In this document: positions 17,316-27,232 of the stretch, piece by piece
Position numbering within the stretch: position 1 is the first letter of the stretch
How the letters are laid out: each line of letters starts with the position of its first letter
Assembly: GCF_014762705.1 (NCBI RefSeq)
Contig: NZ_JABURL010000060.1
Location: 1 to 64,000, forward strand
From: Cyclobacterium sp.
Lineage (GTDB): Bacteria; Bacteroidota; Bacteroidia; Cytophagales; Cyclobacteriaceae
Direction: 5' to 3'
Length of the DNA stretch: 64,000 nt
Notes under the pieces: generated by a model
What the model was told of the DNA's origin: nothing
The model's database searches: none
What the model saw: the letters and a program-made list of their open reading frames with translations, nothing else
Translations under genes and position numbers: made by a program

Positions 17316-18737
17316 ATGGAGAAGAAAACATTATTTGATAAAATTTGGGATGCCCATGTGATCAAATCGATACCGGACGGACCAGATGTGTTTTTCATTG
17401 ATAAGCATTTTATCCATGAAGTGACCAGTCCGGTAGCATTCCTGAACCTGGAGAAAAGGGGCAACAAAGTGATGTTTCCCGAAAGGACCGTGGCCACTCC
17501 GGATCACAATGTACCTACCGTCGATCAGGATAAGACCATCAAAGACCAGCTCTCCCGGATGCAGGTAGAAAAACTCAGGGAGAATTGTAAAAGGCATGGC
17601 ATTGATTTGCATGACCTGGGGACAGACCACCACGGAATTGTTCATGTGATTGGCCCCGAACTGGGGATCACCCAACCGGGAATGACCATCGTATGCGGTG
17701 ACAGCCATACTTCCACCCATGGTGCTTTTGGAACCATTGCCTTTGGTATTGGTACTTCTGAAGTTGAAATGGTTTTTGCTACCCAGTGTATCATGCAGGC
17801 CAAGCCTAAAAAGATGCGCATTACAGTAGACGGGACCCTTGGAAGAGGGGTGAGTTCTAAGGACATTATTTTATATATCATTTCCCAGATATCTGCCAGT
17901 GGTGGAACAGGTTATTTTATAGAATATGCAGGTAGTGCCATCCGGTCTTTGAGCATGGAAGCCAGAATGACCATCTGTAACATGAGTATAGAGATGGGTG
18001 CCAGAGGCGGGCTAATCGCTCCTGACGAAACCACTTTTAATTATCTTGAGGGCAAAGATTTGGCGCCTAAGGGGGAAGCATGGGATCAGGCAGTAGCTTA
18101 CTGGAAGACCTTAAAAACTGATGAAGGAGCTCAATTTGACTTGGAATACCATTACAATGCGGAGGATATAGAGCCCATGATCACTTATGGCACCAATCCG
18201 GGTATGGGAGTGAAAGTTAAAGATAGCATACCCACTACCGATGGCATGAAGGAGAACGTCAAGAAATCTTATATCAAGTCCTTGGATTATATGGGTTTCA
18301 AGCCCGGAGAACCCATGAAAGGCAAGAAAATCGACTATGTCTTTGTGGGCAGTTGTACCAATGGAAGAATTGAGGACCTGAGGACAGTGGCTGAATTTGT
18401 CAAGGGCAAAAAGAAGGCGGATAACATAACTGCCTGGATCGTACCCGGTTCCAGAGAAGTGGAGAAAAAAGCCATGGAAGAGGGTTTGGTCCAGATTTTG
18501 GAGGAAGCTGGATTCAAACTCAGACAGCCAGGTTGTTCGGCATGTTTGGCAATGAATGATGATAAAATCCCATCCGGGAAATATGCGGTTTCAACGTCTA
18601 ACCGTAATTTTGAAGGAAGGCAGGGTCCTGGTAGCCGTACATTGCTGGCTTCACCACTCACTGTCGCCGCAGTGGCCATCACAGGTGAAATAACCGACCC
18701 AAGGGATTTGATTGAGGAATTAGCATTAGAAAAATAG
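17316..18737 (+). CDS. leuC: 3-isopropylmalate dehydratase, large subunit
   Basis: Aconitase-family isomerase that interconverts 2- and 3-isopropylmalate with LeuD. The 473-residue protein binds a 4Fe-4S cluster through Cys near 347 ([13 protein letters not shown]) and a Cys pair near 407/410 (GCSACLAMN). [18 protein letters not shown] is diagnostic. In organisms using the citramalate route the same LeuCD pair usually also converts citramalate, which would fit the cimA gene downstream. leuD follows after 4 bp. Confidence 0.96.
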   Translation: MEKKTLFDKIWDAHVIKSIPDGPDVFFIDKHFIHEVTSPVAFLNLEKRGNKVMFPERTVATPDHNVPTVDQDKTIKDQLSRMQVEKLRENCKRHGIDLHDLGTDHHGIVHVIGPELGITQPGMTIVCGDSHTSTHGAFGTIAFGIGTSEVEMVFATQCIMQAKPKKMRITVDGTLGRGVSSKDIILYIISQISASGGTGYFIEYAGSAIRSLSMEARMTICNMSIEMGARGGLIAPDETTFNYLEGKDLAPKGEAWDQAVAYWKTLKTDEGAQFDLEYHYNAEDIEPMITYGTNPGMGVKVKDSIPTTDGMKENVKKSYIKSLDYMGFKPGEPMKGKKIDYVFVGSCTNGRIEDLRTVAEFVKGKKKADNITAWIVPGSREVEKKAMEEGLVQILEEAGFKLRQPGCSACLAMNDDKIPSGKYAVSTSNRNFEGRQGPGSRTLLASPLTVAAVAITGEITDPRDLIEELALEK

Positions 18738-18741
18738 AATC

Positions 18742-19332
18742 ATGGCATACGATAAGTTTGATGTTTTGACCAGCAGAATGGTCCCGCTTTCTACCGAGAA
18801 TGTAGATACCGACCAAATCATTCCTGCCAGGTTTTTAAAAGCCACCGAAAGGAAGGGATTTGGAGATAATCTTTTTCGGGATTGGCGTTACAATAGCGAA
18901 GGGAATCCAAAACCTGATTTCGTGCTGAATGATCCTACCTATGAAGGAAAAATCCTTTTGGCGGGGAGGAATTTTGGTTCAGGATCCAGTAGGGAACACG
19001 CCGTTTGGGCAATTTATGATTATGGCTTCCGCTGTGTGGTGTCCAGTTTCTTTGCGGACATATTTAAGAACAACTGCTTGAATATCGGTGTGCTACCCGT
19101 AACGGTAACACCTGAATTTGCAGACGAGCTTTTTGCCGCTGTAGAAGCAGACCCTTCCGCAGAAGTAGAAGTGGATATCAACAAGCAAACCATTACCCTG
19201 CTTTCTACGGGTAGATCTGAAAGCTTCGATATCAATTCCTACAAGAAGCAAAACATGAAAAATGGTTTCGATGATATCGATTACTTGTTGAACCTGAAGA
19301 CTGAAATTCAGGCTTTTGAGGCAGGTAGATAA
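18742..19332 (+). CDS. leuD: 3-isopropylmalate dehydratase, small subunit
   Basis: Swivel-domain partner of LeuC. The 196-residue protein has VDTDQIIPARFLK near 21-33 and NFGSGSSREHAVWA near 75-88, the segment that positions substrate. Length and order are typical of the leuCD pair. Confidence 0.96.
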   Translation: MAYDKFDVLTSRMVPLSTENVDTDQIIPARFLKATERKGFGDNLFRDWRYNSEGNPKPDFVLNDPTYEGKILLAGRNFGSGSSREHAVWAIYDYGFRCVVSSFFADIFKNNCLNIGVLPVTVTPEFADELFAAVEADPSAEVEVDINKQTITLLSTGRSESFDINSYKKQNMKNGFDDIDYLLNLKTEIQAFEAGR

Positions 19333-19388
19333 ATTGAAAAGCTGAGATAACGGGATTTATAGGGGTTAGGAATGATGAATTGATAGGG

Positions 19389-20978
19389 ATGCGCAGAGAA
19401 AAGAATATAGAAATCATGGATACCACCCTCAGGGACGGGGAGCAAACCTCAGGAGTATCCTTCCTCCCTTCAGAGAAGCTACAGATTGCAAAGCTTTTGC
19501 TGGAGGAACTTCGGGTGGACCGCATCGAAGTGGCATCTGCCAGGGTTTCGGAAGGGGAACTCGAGGGGGTAAAGAAGATTACTCACTGGGCTGCTGAAAA
19601 GGGGTATCTGGATAAAATCGAGGTTTTAGGATTTGTGGACACTCCCAAGTCAGTTGATTGGATCGTGGATGCAGGGGCAAAAGTACTTAACCTGCTTACC
19701 AAAGGCTCCTTAAATCACCTGACGCATCAATTAAAGAAATCGCCGGAAACACATTTTGAGGAAATCGCCGAATGCATCCGTTACGCAAAGGAGCACGGGA
19801 TAGAAGTGAATGTTTACCTGGAAGATTGGAGTAACGGCATGAGAAATTCGAGGGACTATGCCATATCTATGATCCGGTTTCTCTCTACCTTGCCTGTAAA
19901 GCGTATCATGTTGCCCGATACTTTGGGATTGCTTTGCCCACAGGAGGTCAATGATTTTCTTGGAGAAATTTGCCAATCGTTTCCCCAGGTCCATTTTGAT
20001 TTTCATGCCCACAATGACTATGACCTTTCAGTGGCCAATGTGCTGAATGCAATAAATGTTGGCGCCAGGGGTATACATACCACGGTCAATGGTTTGGGTG
20101 AAAGGACCGGGAATGCTCCATTAGAGTCGGTTGTAGCTGTCATCAAAGATTTTACCGATTATTCTTTAAACATCAACGAAAGTAAAATTTATAGAATCAG
20201 TAAATTGGTGGAGCAGTTTTCTGGTTTGAGAATCCCTGCCAATAAGCCTGTGGTTGGAGAGAATGTGTTCACCCAAACGGCGGGAGTACATGCTGACGGG
20301 GATAACAAGAAAAACCTTTATTTCAGTGATTTATTACCGGAAAGGTTTGGGAGAACCCGGAAATATGCCTTGGGTAAGACCTCGGGGAAGGCAAATATTC
20401 TCAAAAATCTGGTGGAATTGGGTATTTCTCTGGAACCGGACGAATTGGCCAAGGTGACGCAGAAAATCATAGAGCTTGGTGACAAAAAGGAAAGGGTTAC
20501 TACAGAAGACCTGCCGTACATCATATCAGATGTCTTACAGAACAATTCCATCCATAGGGATATTGTCATAGACGGTTACCATATGGTGCATTCCAAAGGG
20601 CTAAAGCCCTCTGTTCAGTTAAGGATAAAGATATACAGCGAGTTTTATGAACAGAATGCCTCCGGAGATGGACAGTATGATTCATTTATGAAGGCATTGA
20701 AGAAGATTTATAAATCACTCAATAAAGAGCTTCCAAAGCTAACTGATTTTCATATCAGTATCCCTCCGGGGGGCAAGACAGATGCTTTTGTGGAATGTGT
20801 CATCACCTGGGACCTGGGTGGAAGAATTTTTAAGACCAAGGGCCTGGACAGTGACCAGACCATTGCTGCCATGAAGGCAACCGAAAAAATGTTAAATATC
20901 ATTGAACAAATTAAAAATAATAACAAAACAGAAAAAAAGAACCCTTATGGAAATGAATATAGCCCTATTGCCTGGTGA
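19389..20978 (+). CDS. cimA: (R)-citramalate synthase, LeuA superfamily
   Basis: Condenses pyruvate with acetyl-CoA to citramalate, which opens a threonine-independent route to 2-ketobutyrate and isoleucine. The 529-residue protein has [13 protein letters not shown] near residue 11, VYLEDWSNGMRNS, HFDFHAHNDYDLS, QTAGVHADGDNKKNLY and IPPGGKTDAFVE. These match my memory of the characterised Leptospira interrogans enzyme closely and differ from the LeuA in the same operon. The ATG at 19389 is chosen over a TTG nine bases upstream. A LeuA-type C-terminal regulatory domain is present, so feedback control is likely. The last 32 bp overlap leuB. A homocitrate synthase-like role is the main alternative. 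Confidence 0.85.
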   Translation: MRREKNIEIMDTTLRDGEQTSGVSFLPSEKLQIAKLLLEELRVDRIEVASARVSEGELEGVKKITHWAAEKGYLDKIEVLGFVDTPKSVDWIVDAGAKVLNLLTKGSLNHLTHQLKKSPETHFEEIAECIRYAKEHGIEVNVYLEDWSNGMRNSRDYAISMIRFLSTLPVKRIMLPDTLGLLCPQEVNDFLGEICQSFPQVHFDFHAHNDYDLSVANVLNAINVGARGIHTTVNGLGERTGNAPLESVVAVIKDFTDYSLNINESKIYRISKLVEQFSGLRIPANKPVVGENVFTQTAGVHADGDNKKNLYFSDLLPERFGRTRKYALGKTSGKANILKNLVELGISLEPDELAKVTQKIIELGDKKERVTTEDLPYIISDVLQNNSIHRDIVIDGYHMVHSKGLKPSVQLRIKIYSEFYEQNASGDGQYDSFMKALKKIYKSLNKELPKLTDFHISIPPGGKTDAFVECVITWDLGGRIFKTKGLDSDQTIAAMKATEKMLNIIEQIKNNNKTEKKNPYGNEYSPIAW

Positions 20979-22017
20979 TGGAATAGGACCTGAAGTGATT
21001 GCTCAAGCGGTAAAAGTCGTTGAGGCCATTGGAAAAAAATTCAACCATCAAATTACTTTTAAGGAAGCCATTACAGGTGCTGCCGCAATAGATGCTGTAG
21101 GCCTGCCTTATCCTGAAGAGACCCACCAGGTTTGTCTTCAGTCCGATGCAGTGCTTTTTGGAGCCATTGGCGACCCCAAATTTGATAATGATCCAAGTGC
21201 AAAGGTTAGACCAGAACAGGGGCTGTTGGAAATGAGGAAAAGATTGGGCTTATTTTCCAATGTGCGTCCCACTTTTACCTTTCCTTCATTGCTTCATAAA
21301 TCTCCTCTGAAAAGAGAAAGAATAGAGGGAACGGACTTGGTTTTTTTAAGAGAACTGACCGGAGGTATTTACTTTGGTGAACCAAGGGGAAGAAACGAAC
21401 AGGGGACAAAAGCATTTGATACATGCGTTTACTCTGTAGAAGAAATCGAAAGACTGGCCCGTATGGGCTTTGAATTTGCCCAAAAAAGGAGAAAATTACT
21501 GACCTGTGTGGATAAGGCAAATGTGTTGGCTACATCCAGGCTGTGGAGGGAGACTGTTCAGCGTATTGCCCCGGAATATCCGGATGTGAAGGTTGAATAT
21601 GAATTTGTGGATGCTGTAGCCATGCGTTTGGTACAGTGGCCCAAAGCTTATGATGTATTGATCACGGAAAATTTGTTTGGAGACATCCTTACTGATGAGG
21701 CTTCAGTGATCAGTGGCTCCATGGGATTGATGCCTTCAGCTTCTATAGGGATTAAGACCAAGCTTTTTGAACCCATACATGGTTCTTATCCCCAGGCAGC
21801 AGGAAAGGATATCGCCAACCCCCTGGCTGCTGTATTGTCAGCCTCCATGATGTTTGAGTATGCTTTTGGACTTATGGACGAAGCACAAGCCATCTCTGAT
21901 GCCGTCAATCTTTCCCTGGAAAGTGGGATTGTGACCGAAGATCTGGCTGAGGGTGATAAAGCTTATAAGACCTCTGAAGTGGGTGATTGGCTGGCCTCAC
22001 AAATCGCTAAGTCATAG
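20947..22017 (+). CDS. leuB: 3-isopropylmalate dehydrogenase
   Basis: NAD-dependent oxidative decarboxylase of leucine synthesis, probably also acting on methylmalate in the citramalate route. From the ATG at 20947 the 356-residue protein starts MEMNIALLPGDGIGPEV, the family N-terminus; longer in-frame starts would add an unrelated tail encoded inside cimA. It contains LRELTGGIYFGEPRG, the catalytic Lys in CVDKANVLATSRLWR, and ENLFGDILTDEAS. It overlaps cimA by 32 bp and ends the operon before a strong terminator. Confidence 0.95.
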   Translation: MEMNIALLPGDGIGPEVIAQAVKVVEAIGKKFNHQITFKEAITGAAAIDAVGLPYPEETHQVCLQSDAVLFGAIGDPKFDNDPSAKVRPEQGLLEMRKRLGLFSNVRPTFTFPSLLHKSPLKRERIEGTDLVFLRELTGGIYFGEPRGRNEQGTKAFDTCVYSVEEIERLARMGFEFAQKRRKLLTCVDKANVLATSRLWRETVQRIAPEYPDVKVEYEFVDAVAMRLVQWPKAYDVLITENLFGDILTDEASVISGSMGLMPSASIGIKTKLFEPIHGSYPQAAGKDIANPLAAVLSASMMFEYAFGLMDEAQAISDAVNLSLESGIVTEDLAEGDKAYKTSEVGDWLASQIAKS

Positions 22018-22035
22018 GAAAAGAATTCCAATAAG

Positions 22036-22080
22036 AAACGAAGCCTTCTTGTTTTTAGAGCAAGAGGGCTTCGTTTTTTA
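22036..22080 (+). terminator. terminator of the ilv/leu operon
   Basis: Stem aaacgaagccttcttg (22036-22051) with caagagggcttcgttt (22061-22076), sixteen positions with one G:U pair, followed by T residues. It lies 19 bp after the leuB stop and separates the operon from convergent fabI. Confidence 0.92.
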
Positions 22081-22098
22081 TTGGGCTTATTGCAGTTT

Positions 22099-22920
22099 CT
22101 ATTTCTTTTTTTCAACAAAAATATCAATCAGTTCCTGCGTTATTCCACAAGAAGAATATCCTCCATCATGGAAAAGGTTCTGCATGGTAACCATTCTGGT
22201 AAAATCTGAAAACAAGGAAACAATATACTCAGCACATGCCTCAGCAGAAGCATTTCCAAGTGGTGAAGCGATATCTGCAAAATCAAAGAAGTCATCAAAC
22301 CCCCCAATTCCTGATCCGGCAGTTGTTTTTGTTGGCGATTGTGAAATTGTATTGATCCTGACTTTTTTGAGTTTACCATATCTCAAGCCGTAGTTTCTGG
22401 CGATGCTTTCCAAAATTGCCTTTGCTTCAGACATGTCAGAATAGAATGGGAAAGCCCGTTGGGCTGCTATATAGCTCAAACCTACCACAGAGGCCCATTC
22501 ATTTAAAATATCTTTCTGTTCGGCCACCTGTAACATTTTATGAAAGGAAATGGCGGAGACATCGTAAGATTTTTGTACCCAGTCGTAATTCAGGTCTCCA
22601 TATGCTTTACCCTTCCTTACGTTGGGTGACATGCCTATGGAATGCAGTAGGAAATCAAAATTTCCACCCAAATATTCTTTTGCCTCATCATATAGCTTTC
22701 CTATGTCTTCCACGGAAGTGGCATCGGCTGGGATGATAATGGTGTCACAAGCTGCTGCCAATTCTTTAATTGCTCCCATTCTCATCGCTATGGGGGCATT
22801 GGTAAGGACGAATTTTGCCCCTTGTTCTTTGGCCTTCAAGGCTGTTTGCCAGGCAATGGAATTTTCATCCAAGGCTCCGGTAATGATTCCTTTTTTACCT
22901 TTTAATAAATTTTCAGACAT
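22099..22920 (-). CDS. fabI: enoyl-[acyl-carrier-protein] reductase FabI
   Basis: NAD(P)H-dependent reductase of the last step of each fatty acid elongation cycle. The 273-residue SDR-fold protein shows KGIITGALDENSIAW (FabI-type nucleotide loop), LLHSIGMSP, and the active-site pair in GLSYIAAQRAFPFYSDMSEAK, where the second Tyr and the Lys seven residues later form the Y-x6-K motif. Length is normal. Its stop lies 19 bp from the leuB terminator, and recN ends 107 bp upstream on the same strand. Confidence 0.95.
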   Translation of the reverse strand: MSENLLKGKKGIITGALDENSIAWQTALKAKEQGAKFVLTNAPIAMRMGAIKELAAACDTIIIPADATSVEDIGKLYDEAKEYLGGNFDFLLHSIGMSPNVRKGKAYGDLNYDWVQKSYDVSAISFHKMLQVAEQKDILNEWASVVGLSYIAAQRAFPFYSDMSEAKAILESIARNYGLRYGKLKKVRINTISQSPTKTTAGSGIGGFDDFFDFADIASPLGNASAEACAEYIVSLFSDFTRMVTMQNLFHDGGYSSCGITQELIDIFVEKKK

Positions 22921-23026
22921 ATTTTACTTTTAACTTTCTAACTTAAATTAAATAATATTCTATAAATTTAGCTAATAATGATGAAAACTTTTTTGAAAAT
23001 AAGCTTTTGTAACCAATCCTTATTGT

Positions 23027-24679
23027 CTAACTGTTTAATAACTCCTTCGCATTTTCGAAGGCTGTGGCAGAAGGATTGGATCCGGAAATCATCTTGGCAA
23101 TTTCAAGAAGTCTTTCCTCAGCATCCAATAGCTTTATTTTGCTCACAGTTCTTTTTGCACTATTGTCTTTAAAAACGAAATAGTGTTTTTCACCTTTGGC
23201 AGCAACCTGAGGAAGATGGCTGATACAAATAACCTGGTGGTTTTCAGCAATTTTCTGCATCATTCGCACCATCTGAAGCGCAACCTCTCCGGACACCCCT
23301 GTATCGATTTCATCGAATATCAGAGTTGGTAAAGCCATTTTGTCTGCCATGACAAATTTTATGGCAAACATCAATCTCGAAAATTCTCCACCGGAAGCTA
23401 CCTGACCTATAGGCTGGGCAGGAATTCCTTTGTTGGCCGAGAATAAAATATCAATTTCATCTATCCCGGATTCATTTGCCGGGATCTCTTTTCTAAGGAT
23501 CTCAACTTTAGCATTTTCCATGCCGAGCTGACCGAGTAACTCCTGAATTTCTTTACTGAAATCCTTAAATACAGACATTCTTTTTTTTGACAACTGCTGT
23601 CCGACCGAATACAGTGCTTGCTCGGCCGTTTTTAACTCAGCTCGTTTTTTGGACAGTTCTTCTTCCAAATGATCCGCTCTGAAAACCTTGTCGGCAAGGG
23701 TAGAAGTAAGTGTAATCAATGCTTCATCGGATTGAACACCATGTTTTTTCTGGAGCTGGTAAATTTTACTTAACCTTTCCCTTACCCATTCAGACCTTTC
23801 GACATCAACTTCTACATGCTGTTCTTCAGCAGACAGGCTTTCCAGGATATCTTTCAATTCGATGATCAGACTCTGAAACCGTTGTTCTAAATCTGCCAGG
23901 TTTTTACCAAATTTGCTGAGAAAATTGAAGTGGTGTTTTGCTGATCCCAGGAGTTGCATGGCGCCCATTTGCTCATTATCCAGAAGCTCCAAAACCTCCA
24001 GTGCCTTTGCTTTGATTTCCTCGGCATGGTTCAGAATTTCTTCTTCTGATTCCAACTGTTCCTGCTCCCCGCTAGTCAGGTTAAGGGAGCTGAGTTCTTC
24101 CAGCTGAAATTGATTGTAATCGGATTCTTGCTGAAGACTGACCATTTCCTTTTCCAGGGCACCCACATTTTTCTGAAGGGCTACATAGTCCTGGAAAAGT
24201 CGTCTAAATCGTATCTTTTCTTCTTTTGTTTTGGCGAAAGCATCCAAGAGGGACAATTGGTAAGAGGAGGCTCCCAACAGGAGATTTTCATGCTGGGAAT
24301 GGATATCCATTAATGTTTTTCCCAAAACCTTTAAGGTTTCCAGTTTTACTGGAGTATCATTGATAAAGGCCCTTGACTTGCCGGAAGGAGAAATTTCCCT
24401 TCGGATGATACAAAAGGTTTCATAATCCAATTCTTCCTGTTCGAAGAATGGTTTTAAACCATAATTCCTCACCTCAAAAACCCCTTCTATGATACATTTT
24501 TTTTCTTCATTGTAAAGGGATTTCGTATCTGCCCTGTTACCTAGCAATAAGCCTACAGCACCCAACATGATGGATTTACCTGCACCAGTTTCTCCTGTGA
24601 TCATGTTCAGGCCTGGGCAGGGCTTCATTTCCAATTTTTCTATCAAAGCATAATTGGCGATGCTAAGGTTGGTTAACAT
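23027..24679 (-). CDS. recN: DNA repair protein RecN
   Basis: SMC-like ATPase involved in double-strand-break repair. The 550-residue protein has Walker A GETGAGKS near 29-36, a long central coiled coil (about 150-370, rich in Glu, Leu, Lys), the ABC signature VASGGEFSR near 427 and Walker B PTLIFDEIDTG near 453. It is last in the bamD, omega, coaBC, DUF4835, recN run, with a 47-bp gap to DUF4835. Confidence 0.95.
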   Translation of the reverse strand: MLTNLSIANYALIEKLEMKPCPGLNMITGETGAGKSIMLGAVGLLLGNRADTKSLYNEEKKCIIEGVFEVRNYGLKPFFEQEELDYETFCIIRREISPSGKSRAFINDTPVKLETLKVLGKTLMDIHSQHENLLLGASSYQLSLLDAFAKTKEEKIRFRRLFQDYVALQKNVGALEKEMVSLQQESDYNQFQLEELSSLNLTSGEQEQLESEEEILNHAEEIKAKALEVLELLDNEQMGAMQLLGSAKHHFNFLSKFGKNLADLEQRFQSLIIELKDILESLSAEEQHVEVDVERSEWVRERLSKIYQLQKKHGVQSDEALITLTSTLADKVFRADHLEEELSKKRAELKTAEQALYSVGQQLSKKRMSVFKDFSKEIQELLGQLGMENAKVEILRKEIPANESGIDEIDILFSANKGIPAQPIGQVASGGEFSRLMFAIKFVMADKMALPTLIFDEIDTGVSGEVALQMVRMMQKIAENHQVICISHLPQVAAKGEKHYFVFKDNSAKRTVSKIKLLDAEERLLEIAKMISGSNPSATAFENAKELLNS

Positions 24680-24726
24680 GGTGCTTTGGTTTCATTCAGG
24701 GTGTCAAAATTAACCAAAAAAGAGGA

Positions 24727-25638
24727 TTATCCTTTTAAAATGTCATTGTATTTTCTCGCATTGTTCGGATCAACCTTTAACAAGGCGGCTACAGCTTCCT
24801 GTTTGATTTCCAGTGGGGCATTTTTGAGTATTTTGCAGAGCTCATCAGATTTAGCATCCATAAAAGTAATGGTGAGGATACTGTTAGGTTGTACCCGGTT
24901 GGCTTCTTCTACATTTTTGATGGCTTCAAGGATGTTTTTATAGCCTTCCTCTGGTTTGCTGGTGAGCAAGTCCAGGCCCCGCCGATGATAAAGATAATAA
25001 GCATCCCTTACCGGAACCAATACCTGGGAATTGTACAATTCATTGGTTAGCCAGTATCGATTTCTTTTATCAGAGGTATTCTGGTTCCATCCTGGTCTGG
25101 AAGATTGCTGGGCATTTGCTACAATATTGTTGGCCGTTTCGTAGAATGGATCACCACCTCTTGGGGAAAAAGAGTCATAATCAATCCCCAAGGCAATGTA
25201 GGCGTAATAGGCCAAAAGCGAAGTGATGTTGTTTAGAAATGAATATTGATTGAACTCTAAAGGCTGGGAATCTACATATTCAAAGGTCCAGTTCCGGTCG
25301 GCAAAATTCAGCATCAGGCTTTCATAATTGGAACCATAGACGGGACGTACCGTTTGAATTTGTACCGTGGCTGAAAACAGCCCTACCTGAGGCATGTCAT
25401 TGATGGTAATCAATAGGTTGCCTTTAATCCTTTCTTCAGGCTTAAACTCGTCGTCTGTCCAACTCCTGTTATTTAGAAACTGCTCAAAGGCGGTCTTCAT
25501 TTGGTCAAAAACATCCTGATCCTGGGTTCTGGCTCTTTCACTATTGATGGTTACGGTAAAATCAAGTTGTTGTGCCGCAACCCTGAATGGAGCAACAAAA
25601 TAAAAAAGCAAACAGCAAGTGACCAGGAAACGCACCAT
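24727..25638 (-). CDS. DUF4835 family secreted protein
   Basis: A 303-residue protein with an N-terminal signal peptide (hydrophobic segment about 3-20, likely cleavage after VAA) and no other membrane segment. It matches the Bacteroidota family DUF4835, whose function is unknown; members typically sit between coaBC and recN, as here. The mature part starts QLDFTVTINSERARTQDQDVF and ends with a helical region. The conserved linkage with bamD suggests an envelope role, but that is inference. Confidence 0.85.
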   Translation of the reverse strand: MVRFLVTCCLLFYFVAPFRVAAQQLDFTVTINSERARTQDQDVFDQMKTAFEQFLNNRSWTDDEFKPEERIKGNLLITINDMPQVGLFSATVQIQTVRPVYGSNYESLMLNFADRNWTFEYVDSQPLEFNQYSFLNNITSLLAYYAYIALGIDYDSFSPRGGDPFYETANNIVANAQQSSRPGWNQNTSDKRNRYWLTNELYNSQVLVPVRDAYYLYHRRGLDLLTSKPEEGYKNILEAIKNVEEANRVQPNSILTITFMDAKSDELCKILKNAPLEIKQEAVAALLKVDPNNARKYNDILKG

Positions 25639-25684
25639 AATCTTGAGGTTATTTATGGATGAAAATTTACAATAACAAACGCTT

Positions 25685-26902
25685 TTATTTGTTTTCTGTT
25701 GTGCCCATTAGGGTTTCTAATTGATTCAGAATTATTTTAGCCAACTTTTCTTTGGTCATAACAGGTGTTTTTATTGCTTCATCGTTTCTAAAAATCAGGG
25801 TAGCTTTGTTGGTGTCTTTTTGAAAGCCAGCTTCCGGGTCAAGCAAGGTATTCAATACGATAAAATCCAGATTTTTATTTAACAATTTATTTTTAGCACT
25901 TTCGGATCCTTCATCCGTTTCCAGCGCAAAACCTATATGGAACTGTCCAGTACGCTTGTGCTTCCCCAAATAGTGGGCAATATCCGGGTTTTTAACAAGT
26001 GGGACAGCATAAACATGTTGGTCTTTTTTAATTTTCTCTGCAGCAGGTTTTTCCGGACGGTAATCGGCCACGGCTGCAGAAAAAATAGCCACATCGGCTT
26101 GTTTGTGATGGGTTTTTGCGGCCTCAAACATGTCTTGTGCACTGCTGACATGCACCGTTTGTATGCTGGACAATTCAGGTTTTAACGCCGTAGGCCCTAA
26201 TATAAGCGTGACCTGGGCACCTCTTTTAGCAGCCTCATGGGCTATGGAAATGCCCATTTTCCCACTGGAGTGGTTGCTGATATAGCGCACCGGATCTATG
26301 GCCTCCTGAGTGGGGCCAGCAGTAATCATGATTTTTTTATTTTTGAGCGGAGTATTCGGAATAATAACCTGCTTTGCTTCCTCCAGTATTTCCTCCGGCT
26401 CGGGCATTCTACCCTGTCCAATCAAGCCACTTGCCAGATCACCAGTGCCGGCTTCCATCACTTTATTGCCAAAGCTTCGCAAAGTGTCCAGATTTTTAAT
26501 GACAGCAGCATGGCGGTACATGTCCAGGTCCATGGCTGGTGCTACAAGCACCGGACAAGTGCAAGATAAATAGGTGCAGCACAGTAAATTATCACTTTGC
26601 CCACTTGCCATTTTGGCCAGGGTATTGGCTGACAGAGGTGCAATAATCATCAGGTCCGCCCAATTTCCCAGATCCACGTGATTGGTCCATTCCCCGGTGC
26701 TTTTATTGAAAAAATCAATATAAACAGGGTTTTTGGATAATGTTGATAGGGTGAGGGGGCTGATAAAGTCCAAAGCAGAAGCCGTCATAATGACCTTGAC
26801 TTCTGCTCCGGATTTTATCAACAAGCGTATGAGCACTGCAGCTTTATAGGCTGCGATTCCTCCTGTTACGCCCAGTAAGACATTTTTGCCCGACAGCGGC
26901 AT
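25685..26902 (-). CDS. coaBC: bifunctional phosphopantothenoylcysteine decarboxylase/synthase
   Basis: Two-domain coenzyme A enzyme. The N-terminal CoaC half (about 1-185) is a flavoprotein decarboxylase with GVTGGIAAYKA near residue 11, the active-site His in NHVDLGNW near 75 and PAMDLDMY. The C-terminal CoaB half (about 190-400) is a CTP-dependent synthase that joins cysteine to phosphopantothenate, with ITAGPTQEAIDPVRYISNHSSG and the lysine-rich loop. The 405-residue length is normal. Its start abuts the omega-like gene. Confidence 0.96.
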   Translation of the reverse strand: MPLSGKNVLLGVTGGIAAYKAAVLIRLLIKSGAEVKVIMTASALDFISPLTLSTLSKNPVYIDFFNKSTGEWTNHVDLGNWADLMIIAPLSANTLAKMASGQSDNLLCCTYLSCTCPVLVAPAMDLDMYRHAAVIKNLDTLRSFGNKVMEAGTGDLASGLIGQGRMPEPEEILEEAKQVIIPNTPLKNKKIMITAGPTQEAIDPVRYISNHSSGKMGISIAHEAAKRGAQVTLILGPTALKPELSSIQTVHVSSAQDMFEAAKTHHKQADVAIFSAAVADYRPEKPAAEKIKKDQHVYAVPLVKNPDIAHYLGKHKRTGQFHIGFALETDEGSESAKNKLLNKNLDFIVLNTLLDPEAGFQKDTNKATLIFRNDEAIKTPVMTKEKLAKIILNQLETLMGTTENK

Positions 26903-27217
26903 TTAAGATTCGCTTTCTTCTTCCGGATATCTGAACAAAACCTTGTCCTCCATGAATTCCTCCATAGCCATGGTGCTTGGCTTGGGCATTCTTTCATAGA
27001 ATTTTGAAATTTCAATTTGTTCCTTGTTTTCAAACACCTCTTCCAGGTTATCTACTGTAGAAGCAAATTCAGAGAGCTTGTTGTTTAGCTCTTCTTTCAT
27101 GGTAGAGGAGATTTGCTTTGCCCTTTGAGATACCACGAATATTGATTCGTAAAGATTACCTGATTTTTCGGCTACTTTATCCAGGTCCCTGGTGATAATT
27201 GATGGATTAACTGCCAT
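26903..27217 (-). CDS. rpoZ: RNA polymerase omega-like subunit (Bacteroidota type)
   Basis: A 104-residue protein of the RNA polymerase Rpb6/omega family found in Bacteroidota. Residues about 10-60 resemble the omega core (LDKVAEKSGNLYESIFVVSQRAKQI), followed by an acidic C-terminal half (FENKEQIEISKFYERMPKPS). Omega helps assemble the beta-prime subunit. The gene abuts coaBC with no intervening base and follows bamD by 15 bp, an arrangement I recall from many Bacteroidota. Confidence 0.85.
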   Translation of the reverse strand: MAVNPSIITRDLDKVAEKSGNLYESIFVVSQRAKQISSTMKEELNNKLSEFASTVDNLEEVFENKEQIEISKFYERMPKPSTMAMEEFMEDKVLFRYPEEESES

Positions 27218-27232
27218 GTTTTGATTGTTTGT

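Noticed and set aside
19380-19388. TTG start for cimA at 19380
   Set aside because: An ATG nine bases downstream gives the family-like N-terminus without the extra residues.
20902-20946. Longer leuB starting at a TTG inside cimA
   Set aside because: The extra 15 residues are lysine-rich and unlike LeuB; the family N-terminus begins at the ATG at 20947.
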